Shown: positions 38,888 through 49,057, counted from the first letter of the stretch. The stretch: DNA of 64,000 nucleotides from Nitrosomonas eutropha (GCF_003201195.1 NZ_QICQ01000014.1:1-64000); one strand, 5' to 3'. The notes: generated by a model not told the origin, from the letters alone. Made by a program: numbers and translations.

Positions 38888-40159
38888 CTAGCCATACACA
38901 ACATGCCCGCTAATCAACGTAAACCGGGTGCGACCACATAGCTCCATTCCAAGAAAAGGTGTATTCTTGCCCTGACTTTTCAACTCAGCATTACTGACAA
39001 CCCAGTACGCATCAGGATCAAAAATACATAAATCAGCTGGAGCACCTGCCACCAATCGCCCGGCATCAATTCCCAGTATACGAGCCGGATACGATGTAAT
39101 TCTTGCCAGCGCTTCTGGTAATGATAATCTGCTTTCCATTGCCCATTTCAGCGTAAGCGGCAGCAACAGCTCCAATCCGGTTGCGCCAGTTTCGGCCTGG
39201 GCAAAGGGTAGCAGCTTGGCATCATCATCCACGGGTGCATGATCCGAGCAGATCGTATCAATCGCCCCATCCATCAGCCCTGCGCGTAATGCATCCCTGT
39301 CCGCCAGACCTCTGAGTGGTGGCATAAGATGACAGTTCGCATCAAAAAAGCCAATATCCATATCAACCAGATGTACATGGTGGATGGAAACATCACAAGT
39401 TAGCGGCAAACCTTGCTGCTTGGCTGCACGTACCAGCGCTACGCCCTCGGCACTGGAAATACGGCATAGATGTGCGCTGGCACCAGTTTCTTTCATCAGG
39501 GACAAAATATCCGTGAGCGCAATTGTCTCCGCACATACAGGTATTGCTGGCAATCCTAAACGAGTGGCAACCTCCCCATCATGGGCAACACCATGATTGG
39601 CCAGATACATATCCTGAGGGCGCAACCAGACTTTGAAACCGAAAGTGGCAGCATACTGCATGGCTCGCATCAATACATGCAGGTTGGCAATCGGTGCATC
39701 TGCCTGGCTAAAAGCAACACACCCGGCATCATGCAACTCAACCATTTCCGTTAATCGTTCACCTTTAAGTCCTTGAGTCAGCGCTCCTACCGGGTAGACT
39801 CGTGCCCGATCAAGATTACGCGCACGATGCTTCAGCATCTCCACCAGACCCGGTTCATCCAATGGTGGATCTGTATCCGGGGGGCACGCGAGGCTGGTTA
39901 CTCCTCCCGCTACTGCGGCTTCCAGCTCCGACTCCAGGGTGGCCATATACTCAAGCCCAGGTTCGCGCAAACGTGCGGATAAATCAACCAAACCGGGGCA
40001 TACAACCAATCCGCTTGCATCAATCTCCCGATCGTCATGAAAATGTTCAGGCCGGGAATCGATTGATATAATCCTGCCTTCAGCCAGATAAAGATCGCCA
40101 ATACGATCCATACCGCTGTCAGGGTCAATCAGACGGCCATTTTGGATACAAATATGCAT
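38888..40159 (-). CDS. pyrC': Dihydroorotase-like protein PyrC' lacking the metal-binding HxH
   Basis: This 423-residue protein belongs to the dihydroorotase family but is probably not a catalyst. Active enzymes carry an HxH zinc pair after GLVD. Here residues 57-64 read LVDLSARL, with Ser61 and Arg63 in place of the histidines. The later DHAP motif is kept. Such proteins in Pseudomonas-type pyrBC' operons are structural partners that assemble aspartate transcarbamoylase into an active dodecamer. It lies 14 bases after pyrB, fitting that role. A catalytic PyrC must be encoded elsewhere. Confidence 0.9.
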   Translation of the reverse strand: MHICIQNGRLIDPDSGMDRIGDLYLAEGRIISIDSRPEHFHDDREIDASGLVVCPGLVDLSARLREPGLEYMATLESELEAAVAGGVTSLACPPDTDPPLDEPGLVEMLKHRARNLDRARVYPVGALTQGLKGERLTEMVELHDAGCVAFSQADAPIANLHVLMRAMQYAATFGFKVWLRPQDMYLANHGVAHDGEVATRLGLPAIPVCAETIALTDILSLMKETGASAHLCRISSAEGVALVRAAKQQGLPLTCDVSIHHVHLVDMDIGFFDANCHLMPPLRGLADRDALRAGLMDGAIDTICSDHAPVDDDAKLLPFAQAETGATGLELLLPLTLKWAMESRLSLPEALARITSYPARILGIDAGRLVAGAPADLCIFDPDAYWVVSNAELKSQGKNTPFLGMELCGRTRFTLISGHVVYG

Positions 40160-40173
40160 AGAGGATACGAGCG

Positions 40174-41124
40174 TTAATTTCCAGCGAGAATCGACATGAC
40201 TGCCATGCGAACAGCAATACCAAAACCTACCTGGGGTAGAATGACCGATTGAGAACCGTCAGCCACCTCCGAATCAATTTCCACACCGCGATTCATCGGA
40301 CCAGGGTGCATCACAATCGCATCAGATCTGGCCAACAAAAGTTTTCCCGGTGTTAGTCCGTAATACTTGAAATATTCTTCGGTGCTGGGTAAATGCGCAG
40401 ATTCCATACGTTCATGCTGCAATCGCAGCATCATCAGCACATCTACATCTTTCAAGCCTTGTGTCATGTTGTGGTAAACATGCACACCAAGCCGCTCAAC
40501 CCGGGCCGGCAACAACGTCTTGGGTGCAATAACACGGATTTCCGGTACTCCCAGTGTTGTCAGTGCGTGAATCTGTGAACGCGCCACTCGGGAATGCAGA
40601 ATATCTCCAATAATTGCCACACGCAGTGTATGAAAATCCTGTTTGTAACGACGGATGGTAAACATATCAAGCAATGCCTGCGTAGGGTGCGCATGCCATC
40701 CGTCACCGGCATTAATAACATGAATTTCCGGGCCGACATGACGAGCGATCAGATGCGCTGCACCACTCTGGTTGTGGCGTACCACAAACATATCTGCATG
40801 CATGGCAGACAGGTTGTTCACCGTATCCAGTAAAGTTTCCCCTTTGGTCTGGGATGAAACTGCCATACTAAGATTGATTACATCCGCTGAAAGGCGTTTT
40901 GCCGCAATTTCGAAAGTTGTGCGAGTGCGGGTACTCGGCTCAAAAAACAGGTTGAATACCGATTTGCCTCGCAGCAGAGGAATTTTCTTGACATCCCGCT
41001 CTGTCACACCAGTGAATGATTCCGCTGTATCAAGGATATGGCGCAAAATCGTAACAGGTAACCCCTCTGTCGTAAGCAGATGCTGCAGCTCCCCATTTTT
41101 ATTCAACTGCGGATGTATACTCAT
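40174..41124 (-). CDS. pyrB: Aspartate carbamoyltransferase catalytic subunit
   Basis: This 316-residue enzyme makes carbamoyl-aspartate, the committed step of pyrimidine synthesis. The carbamoyl-phosphate loop [12 protein letters not shown] and the aspartate-side motifs [11 protein letters not shown] and the [11 protein letters not shown]-like segment are present. No pyrI regulatory gene follows; the partner is PyrC'. The 187-base gap from pyrR may carry a second promoter. Confidence 0.97.
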   Translation of the reverse strand: MSIHPQLNKNGELQHLLTTEGLPVTILRHILDTAESFTGVTERDVKKIPLLRGKSVFNLFFEPSTRTRTTFEIAAKRLSADVINLSMAVSSQTKGETLLDTVNNLSAMHADMFVVRHNQSGAAHLIARHVGPEIHVINAGDGWHAHPTQALLDMFTIRRYKQDFHTLRVAIIGDILHSRVARSQIHALTTLGVPEIRVIAPKTLLPARVERLGVHVYHNMTQGLKDVDVLMMLRLQHERMESAHLPSTEEYFKYYGLTPGKLLLARSDAIVMHPGPMNRGVEIDSEVADGSQSVILPQVGFGIAVRMAVMSILAGN

Positions 41125-41311
41125 TACGCAGGAATTCCGAAAGAATTACAACAATACATATTTGTTTTAAATATCAACAAATAAAATCTTTTCGCACAAA
41201 ACAGTCCGAGTCATCTGGATAACAACAGCATAATCCGCGATTTAAAGCAGACCGGCAATATTGATGAAAGTACAAGGGAGGTAATCTGCTGGTGGGCTCC
41301 CAGAATATGCA

Positions 41312-41815
41312 TTACTCAGTTACTATGCTACGCAAATCCAGGCTCAGTTTTCCATCATCCGCCTGTCTCAGTTCAAGCATGCTGCTTTCCGGCAAAGTCA
41401 GTACGGCTCCTGTATACCGTGCAGCAATCGGCAACTCCCGTCCGCCACGATCCACCAGAACAGCCAGATGGATACTGGCTGGCCGACCGTAATCAAACAA
41501 TTCATTTATCGCAGCACGGATGGTTCTACCTGTATAGAGCACATCATCCACCAGAATGATGCGACTATTTTCAGCTTCAAAAGGGAGCTGAGAAGGTCTG
41601 ACCTGTGGATGAAGGCCGATTTTACTGTAATCATCACGGTAAAAAGAAATATCCAGCACCCCTACCGGCTGCGTGATCTTCAATGCCTGATGAATACGCC
41701 TAGCCAGCCAGGCCCCCCCGGTATGAATACCCACAATAGTCGTTTTATCAGTGACATCCAATCGGATTTTTTCGATAAGCAGTGTCAGTAGCTGTTCGGC
41801 ATCAGGAAGCTGCAT
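41312..41815 (-). CDS. pyrR: PyrR bifunctional protein / uracil phosphoribosyltransferase
   Basis: This PRTase-fold protein has the PRPP loop ILVDDVLYTGRTIRA and the TGGAWLARRI motif. The ATG at 41815 gives 167 residues ([10 protein letters not shown]), the usual PyrR start. It overlaps the ruvX stop by 14 bases. In Gram-positive bacteria PyrR attenuates pyr operons by binding leader RNA; in Gram-negative ruvX-pyrR-pyrB-pyrC' operons the role is less clear. A terminator-like hairpin before carA is the only candidate target in the window. Confidence 0.92.
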   Translation of the reverse strand: MQLPDAEQLLTLLIEKIRLDVTDKTTIVGIHTGGAWLARRIHQALKITQPVGVLDISFYRDDYSKIGLHPQVRPSQLPFEAENSRIILVDDVLYTGRTIRAAINELFDYGRPASIHLAVLVDRGGRELPIAARYTGAVLTLPESSMLELRQADDGKLSLDLRSIVTE

Positions 41816-42275
41816 GAGATGAATCAAAGAAAGTTTGAAGGATATGTTGTGCTGCAATCTGATCAAGCATTGGCCGCTGTTTTCTGCCTGTAATGCCTAC
41901 TTCTTCCAACGTTAAACGAGCAATCGCTGTCGTATAACGCTCGTCTTCCATCACCACTGGAATTCCGAATCGTCCTTCCAGTCGCCTCGCAAAACGTTGG
42001 CATAATCGGGTTATCTCATGTTCAGCACCATCAGCATGAACCGATAACCCCACCACCAGCAAAACCGGTTGCCATGTCTCGATTAATTCGGCAATCTTTT
42101 CAAAACGGGGCTTAGTCATCGCCTGATCAATTGTCATCAAAGGATGAGCTAATCGCAATTCATATTCGCCAATAGCCACCCCTATACGTCGCACACCAAA
42201 ATCGAAAGCAAGCACAGTGCCGGATAAAATAACGCTTGCCATGTCAGATATAGTTTCTTCGGCAGAATCAGGCAT
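41802..42275 (-). CDS. ruvX: Holliday junction resolvase-like RuvX (YqgF)
   Basis: This RNase H-fold protein of 157 residues has [13 protein letters not shown] near the N-terminus, [10 protein letters not shown] in the middle, and [11 protein letters not shown] plus [11 protein letters not shown] at the end. The family acts in processing of the 16S rRNA 5' end and was first proposed as a resolvase. The ATG at 42275 overlaps the yqgE stop; the ATG at 42308 would add 11 residues. Confidence 0.93.
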   Translation of the reverse strand: MPDSAEETISDMASVILSGTVLAFDFGVRRIGVAIGEYELRLAHPLMTIDQAMTKPRFEKIAELIETWQPVLLVVGLSVHADGAEHEITRLCQRFARRLEGRFGIPVVMEDERYTTAIARLTLEEVGITGRKQRPMLDQIAAQHILQTFFDSSHAAS

Positions 42276-42828
42276 GACCAACTTCATTGGACAAATTGAA
42301 AAAATCAATCCCCAGCAATTTCATGGCAGCAGGTAGTCGCTCTTCAAAAGAGAGTTCAAACAATATCCGGGATTGAGCGGGTACAGTCAGCCAGGCATTC
42401 TGCGCCAGCTCCTGTTCGAGTTGCCCAGCCGCCCAACCTGAATAACCAAGTGCAACCAGGATTTTCTCTGGCCCCTGACAATCAGCAACTGCTTGCAAAA
42501 TATCAATAGAAGCAGTCAGACCAGTCACCACATTGGAAGACAACGTAAACCTCCATGCTCCAACCGGTTCGTGCAATACAAATCCGTTATCGACTTGCAC
42601 CGGACCCCCCAACAATACCGGCAGATTGGAAAGAGCGGGATCCTGAGGGGACATACCTAATTGCGTCAGCAGTTTTTCTACCGATAAATCAGTCGATCGA
42701 TTCACAACCAGGCCCAAAGCACCTTGTTCATTATGCTCGCAAATATAGGTTAACGTTTTGGCAAAGAATGAATCCTCCAATCTCGGCATAGCAATCAGAA
42801 AATGATCGGTCAGGTTGATGGCTTGCAT
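42268..42828 (-). CDS. yqgE: YqgE/AlgH family protein
   Basis: This 186-residue protein matches UPF0301: it begins [21 protein letters not shown] and contains [18 protein letters not shown] and the [14 protein letters not shown] signature. Its molecular role is not established. The yqgE-ruvX-pyrR-pyrB order is conserved in beta- and gammaproteobacteria. It starts 33 bases after coq7. Confidence 0.95.
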   Translation of the reverse strand: MQAINLTDHFLIAMPRLEDSFFAKTLTYICEHNEQGALGLVVNRSTDLSVEKLLTQLGMSPQDPALSNLPVLLGGPVQVDNGFVLHEPVGAWRFTLSSNVVTGLTASIDILQAVADCQGPEKILVALGYSGWAAGQLEQELAQNAWLTVPAQSRILFELSFEERLPAAMKLLGIDFFNLSNEVGHA

Positions 42829-42861
42829 TGCGATTGTGACATCTATAAAAATTTACCGTAC

Positions 42862-43488
42862 CTATACCCAGTATGCAGTACGTGTCATGATTCCAGAGCT
42901 GAATTTCATGACAGCTTTAATCGGCACAGGCAATGGGCCGCCTCCATACGAAACCGCCATGGTAGCATGGCATGCTTCATCGACTTTCATCTGTGACACG
43001 ATGGCCCGGCTGCGAACATCCTGATGAGGCAATCGCTGTAAATGGTCTGCCAGATGCGCTTCAACCTGACGCTCTGTCTCAGCCAGAAAACCGAGATTCC
43101 ATTTATCTCCAAGCACACCTGCCACCAATCCCAGCGCAAAGGATCCTCCATACCACAACGGATTCAGAAAACTTTTATGCCCGCCCAGCTCCGCAATTCG
43201 GCGCTCTGTCCAGGCAAGATGTTCCGTTTCCTCACGTGCAGCCTGATCCAGCGCTTGACGCACCTGTTCATTGCGTGCCGTCAGTGCCTGTCCCTGATAA
43301 AGCGCCTGGGCACAGACCTCACCGACATGATTGATACGCATCAGTGCTGCAGATTCACGTTTCTCAATCTTACTCAACTCATTCTCAGGCAGATCCTTCC
43401 CCGGAATAGGACGCAAAGTAGCTGCAGGAGCCAGTAATGTACGCAGAGCGTTATCAAAACCAATAATCAATTTATCAACATTCAACAT
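42862..43488 (-). CDS. coq7: 2-polyprenyl-3-methyl-6-methoxy-1,4-benzoquinone monooxygenase
   Basis: This 208-residue di-iron hydroxylase acts late in ubiquinone synthesis. Repeated ExxH motifs give the iron ligands: [33 protein letters not shown] and [12 protein letters not shown]. The length matches bacterial Coq7. It lies between glcF and yqgE on the same strand; the grouping with yqgE is close (33 bases) but functionally unrelated. Confidence 0.95.
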   Translation of the reverse strand: MLNVDKLIIGFDNALRTLLAPAATLRPIPGKDLPENELSKIEKRESAALMRINHVGEVCAQALYQGQALTARNEQVRQALDQAAREETEHLAWTERRIAELGGHKSFLNPLWYGGSFALGLVAGVLGDKWNLGFLAETERQVEAHLADHLQRLPHQDVRSRAIVSQMKVDEACHATMAVSYGGGPLPVPIKAVMKFSSGIMTRTAYWV

Positions 43489-43541
43489 AAAATTCCTCCA
43501 CTAATCTCTTTTTCCCGTCTTGAGCCAGAACAATCTACTTT

Positions 43542-44822
43542 TCATTTTATACGCATTTGCCGAGCAAGCAACGTTACCGGATGCAAAACCTCTATATTTT
43601 TCCCTTTTCTCACCAACCCGTTAGCAATATGCAAGGCACAACCGATATTCGCCGTCACCAGGCAATCAGCCCTGGTCTGTTCGAAAGTTTGTAATTTTTC
43701 ATCAAGCAAAGCTCCTGCAAATTCTGGCTGATCAAGAAAATAGGTACCGGCCGCGCCGCAACACCGATCGTTACCAGGTAGTTCCACTACTTCAATTCCC
43801 GGAATATGTTGCAGCACAGAATACAGATAGCCTGAAGCACGCAGTGTATTACGCAACGTACAAGGCTCATGCACCGCTATTTTTCGCGACAAGGGCACAA
43901 AACTGATTTCATCCCATACCCGTGCATCGAGAAACTGACCAATATCCATTACCGGCACAGAAAACCCGGCATCTTCTAATCGTGACGAATATTCTGCCAA
44001 TTGAACACCACAACCGGAAGCAGTACTGATAATTGCCTGAATATTCAACCCCTCAAAAGCACGGAGATTTTGTTGAGCCAGCGACATTGCTGCATCAACC
44101 TGACCACTATGTTGATAAAGCGCTCCACAACACGTTTGTGCACTTGGCACATGCACTGTATAACCCAGCTGGTTCAATATAGATATGGTTGAAAGCAGTG
44201 TTTCGGTATCAACCAGCCTTGCAACACAACCCAGAAACAACGCCACCTCACCGCGCAGAAAACCCTTAGCCGGGTATGAGCCACGCCATATTTGCCCCGG
44301 TAGATTGCGTGTTGCCAGAAATAGCAGAGACTGAGCCAGGGCATTTCTTTTCAGTACATTCAACCGTAACAACAACGACAGCAAACCACTCCTGACCAAT
44401 AGACGCAACGCTGGCCGCAATATGTCAAATCGAGCAGATTTCGCAACCAGCTCTCGTTCCAGCAAATCCCTCAACCAACTCTTTCCACTTCGATTTTCTT
44501 TTTGAACAAAGGATGAGTTTTCATGAATCATGGCACGCGCATTATTAATCAAGCGGCCATAGGCGACGTTACTTGGACACACACTCTCGCAGGCACGACA
44601 AGTAAGACAGCGATCCATATGCTGAACAAATCTCTCATTCAATGGAATGTGCTTATTAGCAACCCCACTCATCAGTGCAATACGTCCTCGCGGAGAATCC
44701 GCCTCGGAATGCGTCAGGTGATAAGTAGGACAATGCGGCAAACACAATCCACATGCCACGCAACGATTGGCCTCTGCAAGTAGCTCTTTAATCAAGTAAT
44801 AACTATGATCTGAATTTTTCAT
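43542..44822 (-). CDS. glcF: Glycolate oxidase iron-sulfur subunit
   Basis: This 426-residue protein carries two [4Fe-4S] motifs, Cys21/24/27/31 and Cys72/75/78/82, followed by two CCG domains (CCGALYQHSG and CCGAAGTYF). In GlcDEF it passes electrons from the flavin subunits to the quinone pool as glycolate is oxidised. glcD and glcE are not adjacent in this window. The same architecture occurs in LutA- and GlpC-type proteins, but length and motif spacing favour GlcF. Confidence 0.9.
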   Translation of the reverse strand: MKNSDHSYYLIKELLAEANRCVACGLCLPHCPTYHLTHSEADSPRGRIALMSGVANKHIPLNERFVQHMDRCLTCRACESVCPSNVAYGRLINNARAMIHENSSFVQKENRSGKSWLRDLLERELVAKSARFDILRPALRLLVRSGLLSLLLRLNVLKRNALAQSLLFLATRNLPGQIWRGSYPAKGFLRGEVALFLGCVARLVDTETLLSTISILNQLGYTVHVPSAQTCCGALYQHSGQVDAAMSLAQQNLRAFEGLNIQAIISTASGCGVQLAEYSSRLEDAGFSVPVMDIGQFLDARVWDEISFVPLSRKIAVHEPCTLRNTLRASGYLYSVLQHIPGIEVVELPGNDRCCGAAGTYFLDQPEFAGALLDEKLQTFEQTRADCLVTANIGCALHIANGLVRKGKNIEVLHPVTLLARQMRIK

Positions 44823-45052
44823 GACTTTTACAGCTACCTTATTAGAATCAAACCATTGTATTGTTCACGATACACTTTTACTTGAATGATTATATTAATA
44901 TCACCGATTACCTTAATTTGGCCGATCCCTTTTTAAATACATAGTACATAGCCACCGGATTGCAATTTAATTTATTGCTTGCTAAGTATATGAAAATTGC
45001 CATAGAATTACAGGTTTTAGTTAACAAATAACCACTTTATACAAGGGGCAAC

Positions 45053-45310
45053 ATGGTAGTAGTAAGACTGGCACGAGGTGGTGCTAAGAAGCGTCCTTTT
45101 TACAATATGGTAGTGGCCGATTCCCGTCGCCATCGGGACGGAAAATTTATAGAACGCGTGGGATTCTACAACCCTCGGGCTACGGGTGGCGAAGAAAGTT
45201 TGCGTATTCAGATGGATCGCCTGAACCACTGGCAATCCCAAGGAGCACAGCTATCCAGTACCGTCTCCAGGCTCGTTAAACAGTTTGGCAGACAGCAAAA
45301 ACCCGCCTAG
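45053..45310 (+). CDS. rpsP: 30S ribosomal protein S16
   Basis: This 85-residue protein begins [20 protein letters not shown], the S16 signature, and keeps the [16 protein letters not shown] segment. AAGGGG lies five bases before the ATG. It heads the rpsP-rimM-trmD-rplS operon. The 230 bases upstream are AT-rich and presumably hold its promoter. Confidence 0.98.
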   Translation: MVVVRLARGGAKKRPFYNMVVADSRRHRDGKFIERVGFYNPRATGGEESLRIQMDRLNHWQSQGAQLSSTVSRLVKQFGRQQKPA

Positions 45311-45350
45311 CCATCAGAGTGAAGCCGGGCTTCTCATAAACGAGGAGTTA

Positions 45351-45857
45351 ATGGTTGTGTTGGGTAGAGTTATTGGCCCACACGGGATTAGAGGCCAGAT
45401 CAAGGTTACTCCCTTCACCGAACACATTGATGGATTGATGGAATATCCTGTGTGGTGGCTCAGCAATGATGAGAAAAGCTGGCAAATAGTACATCCAACC
45501 TCTTTCTCTGTTCACGACAGCTTGCTGATTATTACGTTGGAAGAATATAGCGACCGGACGAATGCCTCTGGGCTGAAGGGGTGGCTGATTGCCGTACCAC
45601 GCAGTCAACTGCCTCAACTATCAGAAGATGGCAAAGAGGGATACTATTGGTCAGATTTGATTGGAATCAGTGTTGTTAACACGCAAGGTGAATTTATCGG
45701 AACTGTGGCCGGCTTATTTGAAACAGGGGCAAATGACGTATTGCGCATTCAGCTCCCCGGCGGCAAAGAAGAATTGATTCCTTTTGTAGATCAGGTTGTC
45801 AGGCAAGTAGATATGAGATCACGACAAATCATGGTGGATTGGGAGCTAGATTATTGA
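45351..45857 (+). CDS. rimM: Ribosome maturation factor RimM
   Basis: This protein binds S19 and helps assemble the 30S head. The N-terminal barrel begins [18 protein letters not shown], and the C-terminal PRC-barrel contains YYWSDLIG and LIPFVDQVV. The ATG at 45351 has GAGGAG five bases upstream and gives 168 residues. The earlier in-frame ATG at 45285 lies inside rpsP and is unlikely. Confidence 0.95.
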   Translation: MVVLGRVIGPHGIRGQIKVTPFTEHIDGLMEYPVWWLSNDEKSWQIVHPTSFSVHDSLLIITLEEYSDRTNASGLKGWLIAVPRSQLPQLSEDGKEGYYWSDLIGISVVNTQGEFIGTVAGLFETGANDVLRIQLPGGKEELIPFVDQVVRQVDMRSRQIMVDWELDY

Positions 45858-45864
45858 ATTTTGT

Positions 45865-46710
45865 ATGATGCCGTTTGAATTTGACGTCATTACGTTGTTG
45901 CCCGACATGTTTGATGCTGTCACACAACACGGAGTAACAGGCAGAGCAAAAAAAAATAACTTATATCGTCTGCATACCTGGAACCCTCGCGACTATGCCA
46001 CAAACCGTTATCGGACGGTAGATGATGCACCTTATGGTGGAGGTCCTGGCATGATCATGATGGCTGAACCGCTGGATCTGGCCATCACAGATGCAAAAAT
46101 TCGGCAGACCAGGAATGGAACCAGCAGAACCAGCGTCATTTACCTTTCCCCTCAGGGCAAGCGATTGGATCATAAAAAAATTCTGCAGATTTCCAAACTA
46201 GATGGAGTCATATTGCTCTGTGGTCGTTACGAAGGAATTGATGAAAGATTAATAGAAGATCAGGTAGACGAAGAAATTTCAATCGGGGATTACGTAATTT
46301 CTGGTGGGGAGCTGGCGGCCATGGTCTTAATTGATGCGGTGATCAGGCAATTACCTGGCGCATTGGGTGATACGCAATCAGCCAGCCAAGATTCCCACGT
46401 TGATCATTTGCTGGAATATCCACACTATACCCGGCCCGATATCTATAAAGAAAAACCAGTACCCGAAGTGCTGTTGTCCGGTGACCACGCAAAAATAGAG
46501 CGCTGGCGCCTGCAACAGGCAATTGGTAGAACTTGGCTAAAAAGGCCTGATTTGTTAGCAGAAAAATATCCAGAAGGCCTCCCTGGCAAGGAAAAGGAAT
46601 TACTGGAGGAGTTTAAGCAATTACAATGTTTGACGATTACCAACCAGGCGACAGATACAATAAAAGAACAGGAGCAACGAAATGAACTTGATCGAACAAC
46701 TGGAACGTGA
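45865..46710 (+). CDS. trmD: tRNA (guanine-37-N1)-methyltransferase
   Basis: This 281-residue SPOUT-class enzyme methylates G37 of tRNA. The knotted core ([41 protein letters not shown]) is complete. The C-terminal 20-30 residues extend past the usual end and overlap rplS by 29 bases. It starts at ATG 45865 or 45868, 7-10 bases after rimM. Confidence 0.97.
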
Positions 46711-47071
46711 AGAAATAGAAAGGCTGGGGAAAATAATTCCCGATTTTTCGCCGGGCGATACACTCGTGGTCAACGTAAATGTCGTAGAAGGTGATCGTAA
46801 ACGTACCCAGGCCTTTGAAGGGGTCGTTATCGCCAAACGCAACCGTGGACTCAATTCTTCATTTATTGTGAGAAAAATATCCAGTGGAGAGGCAGTAGAA
46901 CGCACATTTCAGACTTACTCCCCTCTCATTGCAAGCATGGAAGTCAAACGGCGCGGTGCAGTACGTCGAGCAAAACTCTATTACCTGAGAGATAGAACCG
47001 GCAAAGCTGCAAGAATCCGGGAAAAGTTACCTGCACGCAGAATTCAACAAAGAAGTGTTGCTGCAGATTAA
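46682..47071 (+). CDS. rplS: 50S ribosomal protein L19
   Basis: This 129-residue protein is the L19 of the large subunit, located at the subunit interface. [30 protein letters not shown] and [13 protein letters not shown] are typical. The ATG at 46682 lies inside the trmD reading frame, with GGAG about eight bases upstream. A long hairpin follows at 47081. Confidence 0.98.
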
Positions 47072-47080
47072 CCACCAGAC

Positions 47081-47118
47081 TTCGGAGCGCAGGCAATTCT
47101 AATTGCCTGTGCTCCGAA
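47081..47118. terminator. Long hairpin between rplS and arsC (probable bidirectional terminator)
   Basis: Arms 47081-47098 and 47101-47118 are complementary over 18 bases with a single mismatch. The two genes converge here, so a terminator is expected, but neither strand shows a T-run after the stem. It may act without a U tract. Confidence 0.55.
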
Positions 47119-47128
47119 AATTGAACCT

Positions 47129-47476
47129 TCAACCACCTAGTAACTTTTTTATCTTCTCAGGGGGTCGCCCCAGTACCGCACTATCCCCGCGAATCACAAT
47201 TGGGCGCTGAATCAGATCAGGATTGGCCGCCATCAGTTGTAATAATTCCTCATCATTCGCTGATTCCGAACCCTTAGCAAGTGGCTCATCCGCACGCAGC
47301 AAACCTCTTGCTGGAATACCCAACTTACGAACAATCTCGCGCAACATGTCGATGGTCAGTCGGGTATCGTAGTAATTAATACTGTCGAATTCATTACCAC
47401 TCTCCTTAAGAATAGTTAATGCTTCATGGCATTTACTGCAGGTGGGTTTTTGATAAATAGTTATTCTATCGCCCAT
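47129..47476 (-). CDS. arsC: ArsC/Spx-like thioredoxin-fold protein
   Basis: This 115-residue protein (ATG 47476) belongs to the ArsC family. It has a CxxC-type pair, Cys13 and Cys16 in KPTCSKCHEAL, then RGLLRADEPLAK and the RPIVIRGD loop with the conserved Arg. The glutaredoxin-dependent arsenate reductases have one catalytic Cys at this position; the CxxC form is commoner in Spx/YffB-like members. No ars operon neighbours are present, so a role in arsenate resistance is uncertain. Confidence 0.75.
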   Translation of the reverse strand: MGDRITIYQKPTCSKCHEALTILKESGNEFDSINYYDTRLTIDMLREIVRKLGIPARGLLRADEPLAKGSESANDEELLQLMAANPDLIQRPIVIRGDSAVLGRPPEKIKKLLGG

Positions 47477-47483
47477 AACCGCC

Positions 47484-48008
47484 TCATTTAATTCCGCATT
47501 CCCTGGAAATGGCAGCATAAGCCGCACTTGATCCTTTTAAACCGAAAGTATCAGTTGTTGCCGTCCCCTGCGCAGAAACCCCGTTAACCACCATCTGATT
47601 GCCCCCGCGTATCGCTGACATCAGTTTGTTATCTGTTGCTGAATCGGGTGCCCAGGCAGTTTCATTCTGAGTAAACAATTTGAAACGCTGGCCGCCGATA
47701 CTGACTGTCACCTCGCTGTTTGGTTTAAATGAGTAACCCGCAACGAAACTGAACACATTTTTGCTCTTCTCAGCGGGACGATGGGTGATCAGCGCATAAA
47801 CACTCCCGCGCTTGGTATAGTTACCTTCCTCCTTACTGGGTGTGCTGACCATATAACAAACCTTGTTACTTTCCTCCATGTACACATAGGCGATCCAATC
47901 ACCAAATTCTCCGATTGATTTTGGTTCAGCCGCATGCGCTGCAATACTCGTCATAAAAAAAACAGCTGAAGCTGACAGTATCAGTATTTTTGCGAATATC
48001 CATCTCAT
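47484..48008 (-). CDS. Invasion-associated locus B (IalB) family protein
   Basis: This 174-residue protein (ATG 48008, GGAG upstream) has a signal peptide ending AAHAAEP and an IalB-type mature domain: FGDWIAYVYMEE, KVCYMVSTPSKEEG, VYALITHRP and CGIK at the C-terminus. Members are periplasmic proteins of uncertain function, described in both pathogens and free-living species. It ends 7 bases before arsC. An upstream ATG at 48113 would overlap the DUF2024 gene and is less likely. Confidence 0.82.
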   Translation of the reverse strand: MRWIFAKILILSASAVFFMTSIAAHAAEPKSIGEFGDWIAYVYMEESNKVCYMVSTPSKEEGNYTKRGSVYALITHRPAEKSKNVFSFVAGYSFKPNSEVTVSIGGQRFKLFTQNETAWAPDSATDNKLMSAIRGGNQMVVNGVSAQGTATTDTFGLKGSSAAYAAISRECGIK

Positions 48009-48057
48009 CGTATAAAGCTCCATAATTATCGCAATACTTCGACTCGCCGATAATCTG

Positions 48058-48315
48058 CTAATCACACCCTTCCATTTTATAAATGTAATATCCTTTCTGC
48101 TTGATCGCTTCAATCACCTCATCAGGTGCTTTCTGGCTGTGGCAAAAACGACATTCCTCACTGGTTACCGTCGCATCCTCTTCTCCAATCGAAGCAAGCC
48201 ATTCCTTGGCAAATTCAATCGCTTTCTTATCATCCCTTACATCAGTAAACACATCAAAATGCATAGTGTGTCCGCGCTTGGATTTGACATAGGTATCGTA
48301 CACATGGATCTGCAT
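48058..48315 (-). CDS. DUF2024 family protein
   Basis: This 85-residue soluble protein matches DUF2024: it starts MQIHVYDTYVKSKRGHTMHF and has CRFCHSQKAPDEV with a CxxC pair in the second half. Its function is unknown. It starts about 50 bases after the O-methyltransferase gene on the same strand. Despite the Cys pair no redox or metal role has been shown to my knowledge. Confidence 0.85.
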   Translation of the reverse strand: MQIHVYDTYVKSKRGHTMHFDVFTDVRDDKKAIEFAKEWLASIGEEDATVTSEECRFCHSQKAPDEVIEAIKQKGYYIYKMEGCD

Positions 48316-48367
48316 AAAAGTTCTCCTTACTGATTAATAATAGAAAGACAAATAATTCAAAGCTGTA

Positions 48368-49057
48368 TTATGCCATTTTTCTGCGCGCCACGATAACGCC
48401 ATCACGCGTTGGATTGATAAAGGCATCAAACTCCGGATCCTTACAAATTAGCTGATTATGCTCTCTGATTGCTTCAGTCCAGCCTGGTTTAATATCTGCA
48501 GAGCCATCCACGGCCACTCGCCCACGCCATAATACGTTGTCGGCAATATATAACCCACCAGGGCGGATACGTTCTTTGGCCATGCGCCAGATATCCGGAT
48601 ATCCTCCTTTATCCGCATCGTTGTAGCAGATATCGAACATCCCATCAGTCTGTGCAAATATATCCTGAGCATAGCCCGTGCAAAATTTCACCCGCTCCCA
48701 TATTCCAACGGCAGCGAGATATTGCTCTGCCCTTTCCTGATTAACCGGATTGCTGTCTGTACAGACAATTTGGCCATCAGGTCCAACTGCCTTGCCAAAC
48801 CAATAGGCGGAATACCCGTACCCGCTGCCAAACTCAAAAACTCTATGTGCACCTATCATTTTTGCGAGGATTTCCAGCGAGATCCCAACGAGCCTGCCTA
48901 CAATCGGGAAATTTCTCACCCGGGCAAATGCTTCCATCTCATCGAGGATGGGATGATCAAACTGCTCTGTCAGAGTGTACATATAATGTTCAATCATCGG
49001 ATTAACAGGGATCAATCCATCTGGATTATCAACGACCGGTGGCTGCAGGATTGGCAT
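48368..49057 (-). CDS. SAM-dependent O-methyltransferase (caffeoyl-CoA type)
   Basis: This 229-residue protein has the class I methyltransferase core: VFEFGSGYGYSAYWFGKA binds SAM, DICYNDADKGGYPD carries the metal-site region, and LYIADNVLWRGRV closes the sheet as in OMT-3 family members. Catechol-type substrates are usual for the family, but the neighbours (O-antigen ligase and a glycosyltransferase) raise the possibility of a surface-glycan substrate. The start overlaps the ligase stop (TAATG). Confidence 0.85.
   Translation of the reverse strand: MPILQPPVVDNPDGLIPVNPMIEHYMYTLTEQFDHPILDEMEAFARVRNFPIVGRLVGISLEILAKMIGAHRVFEFGSGYGYSAYWFGKAVGPDGQIVCTDSNPVNQERAEQYLAAVGIWERVKFCTGYAQDIFAQTDGMFDICYNDADKGGYPDIWRMAKERIRPGGLYIADNVLWRGRVAVDGSADIKPGWTEAIREHNQLICKDPEFDAFINPTRDGVIVARRKMA

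Noticed and set aside
47129-47476. Arsenic-resistance locus
   Set aside because: Only one ArsC/Spx-like gene is present, with a CxxC pair and no arsB, acr3 or arsR beside it.
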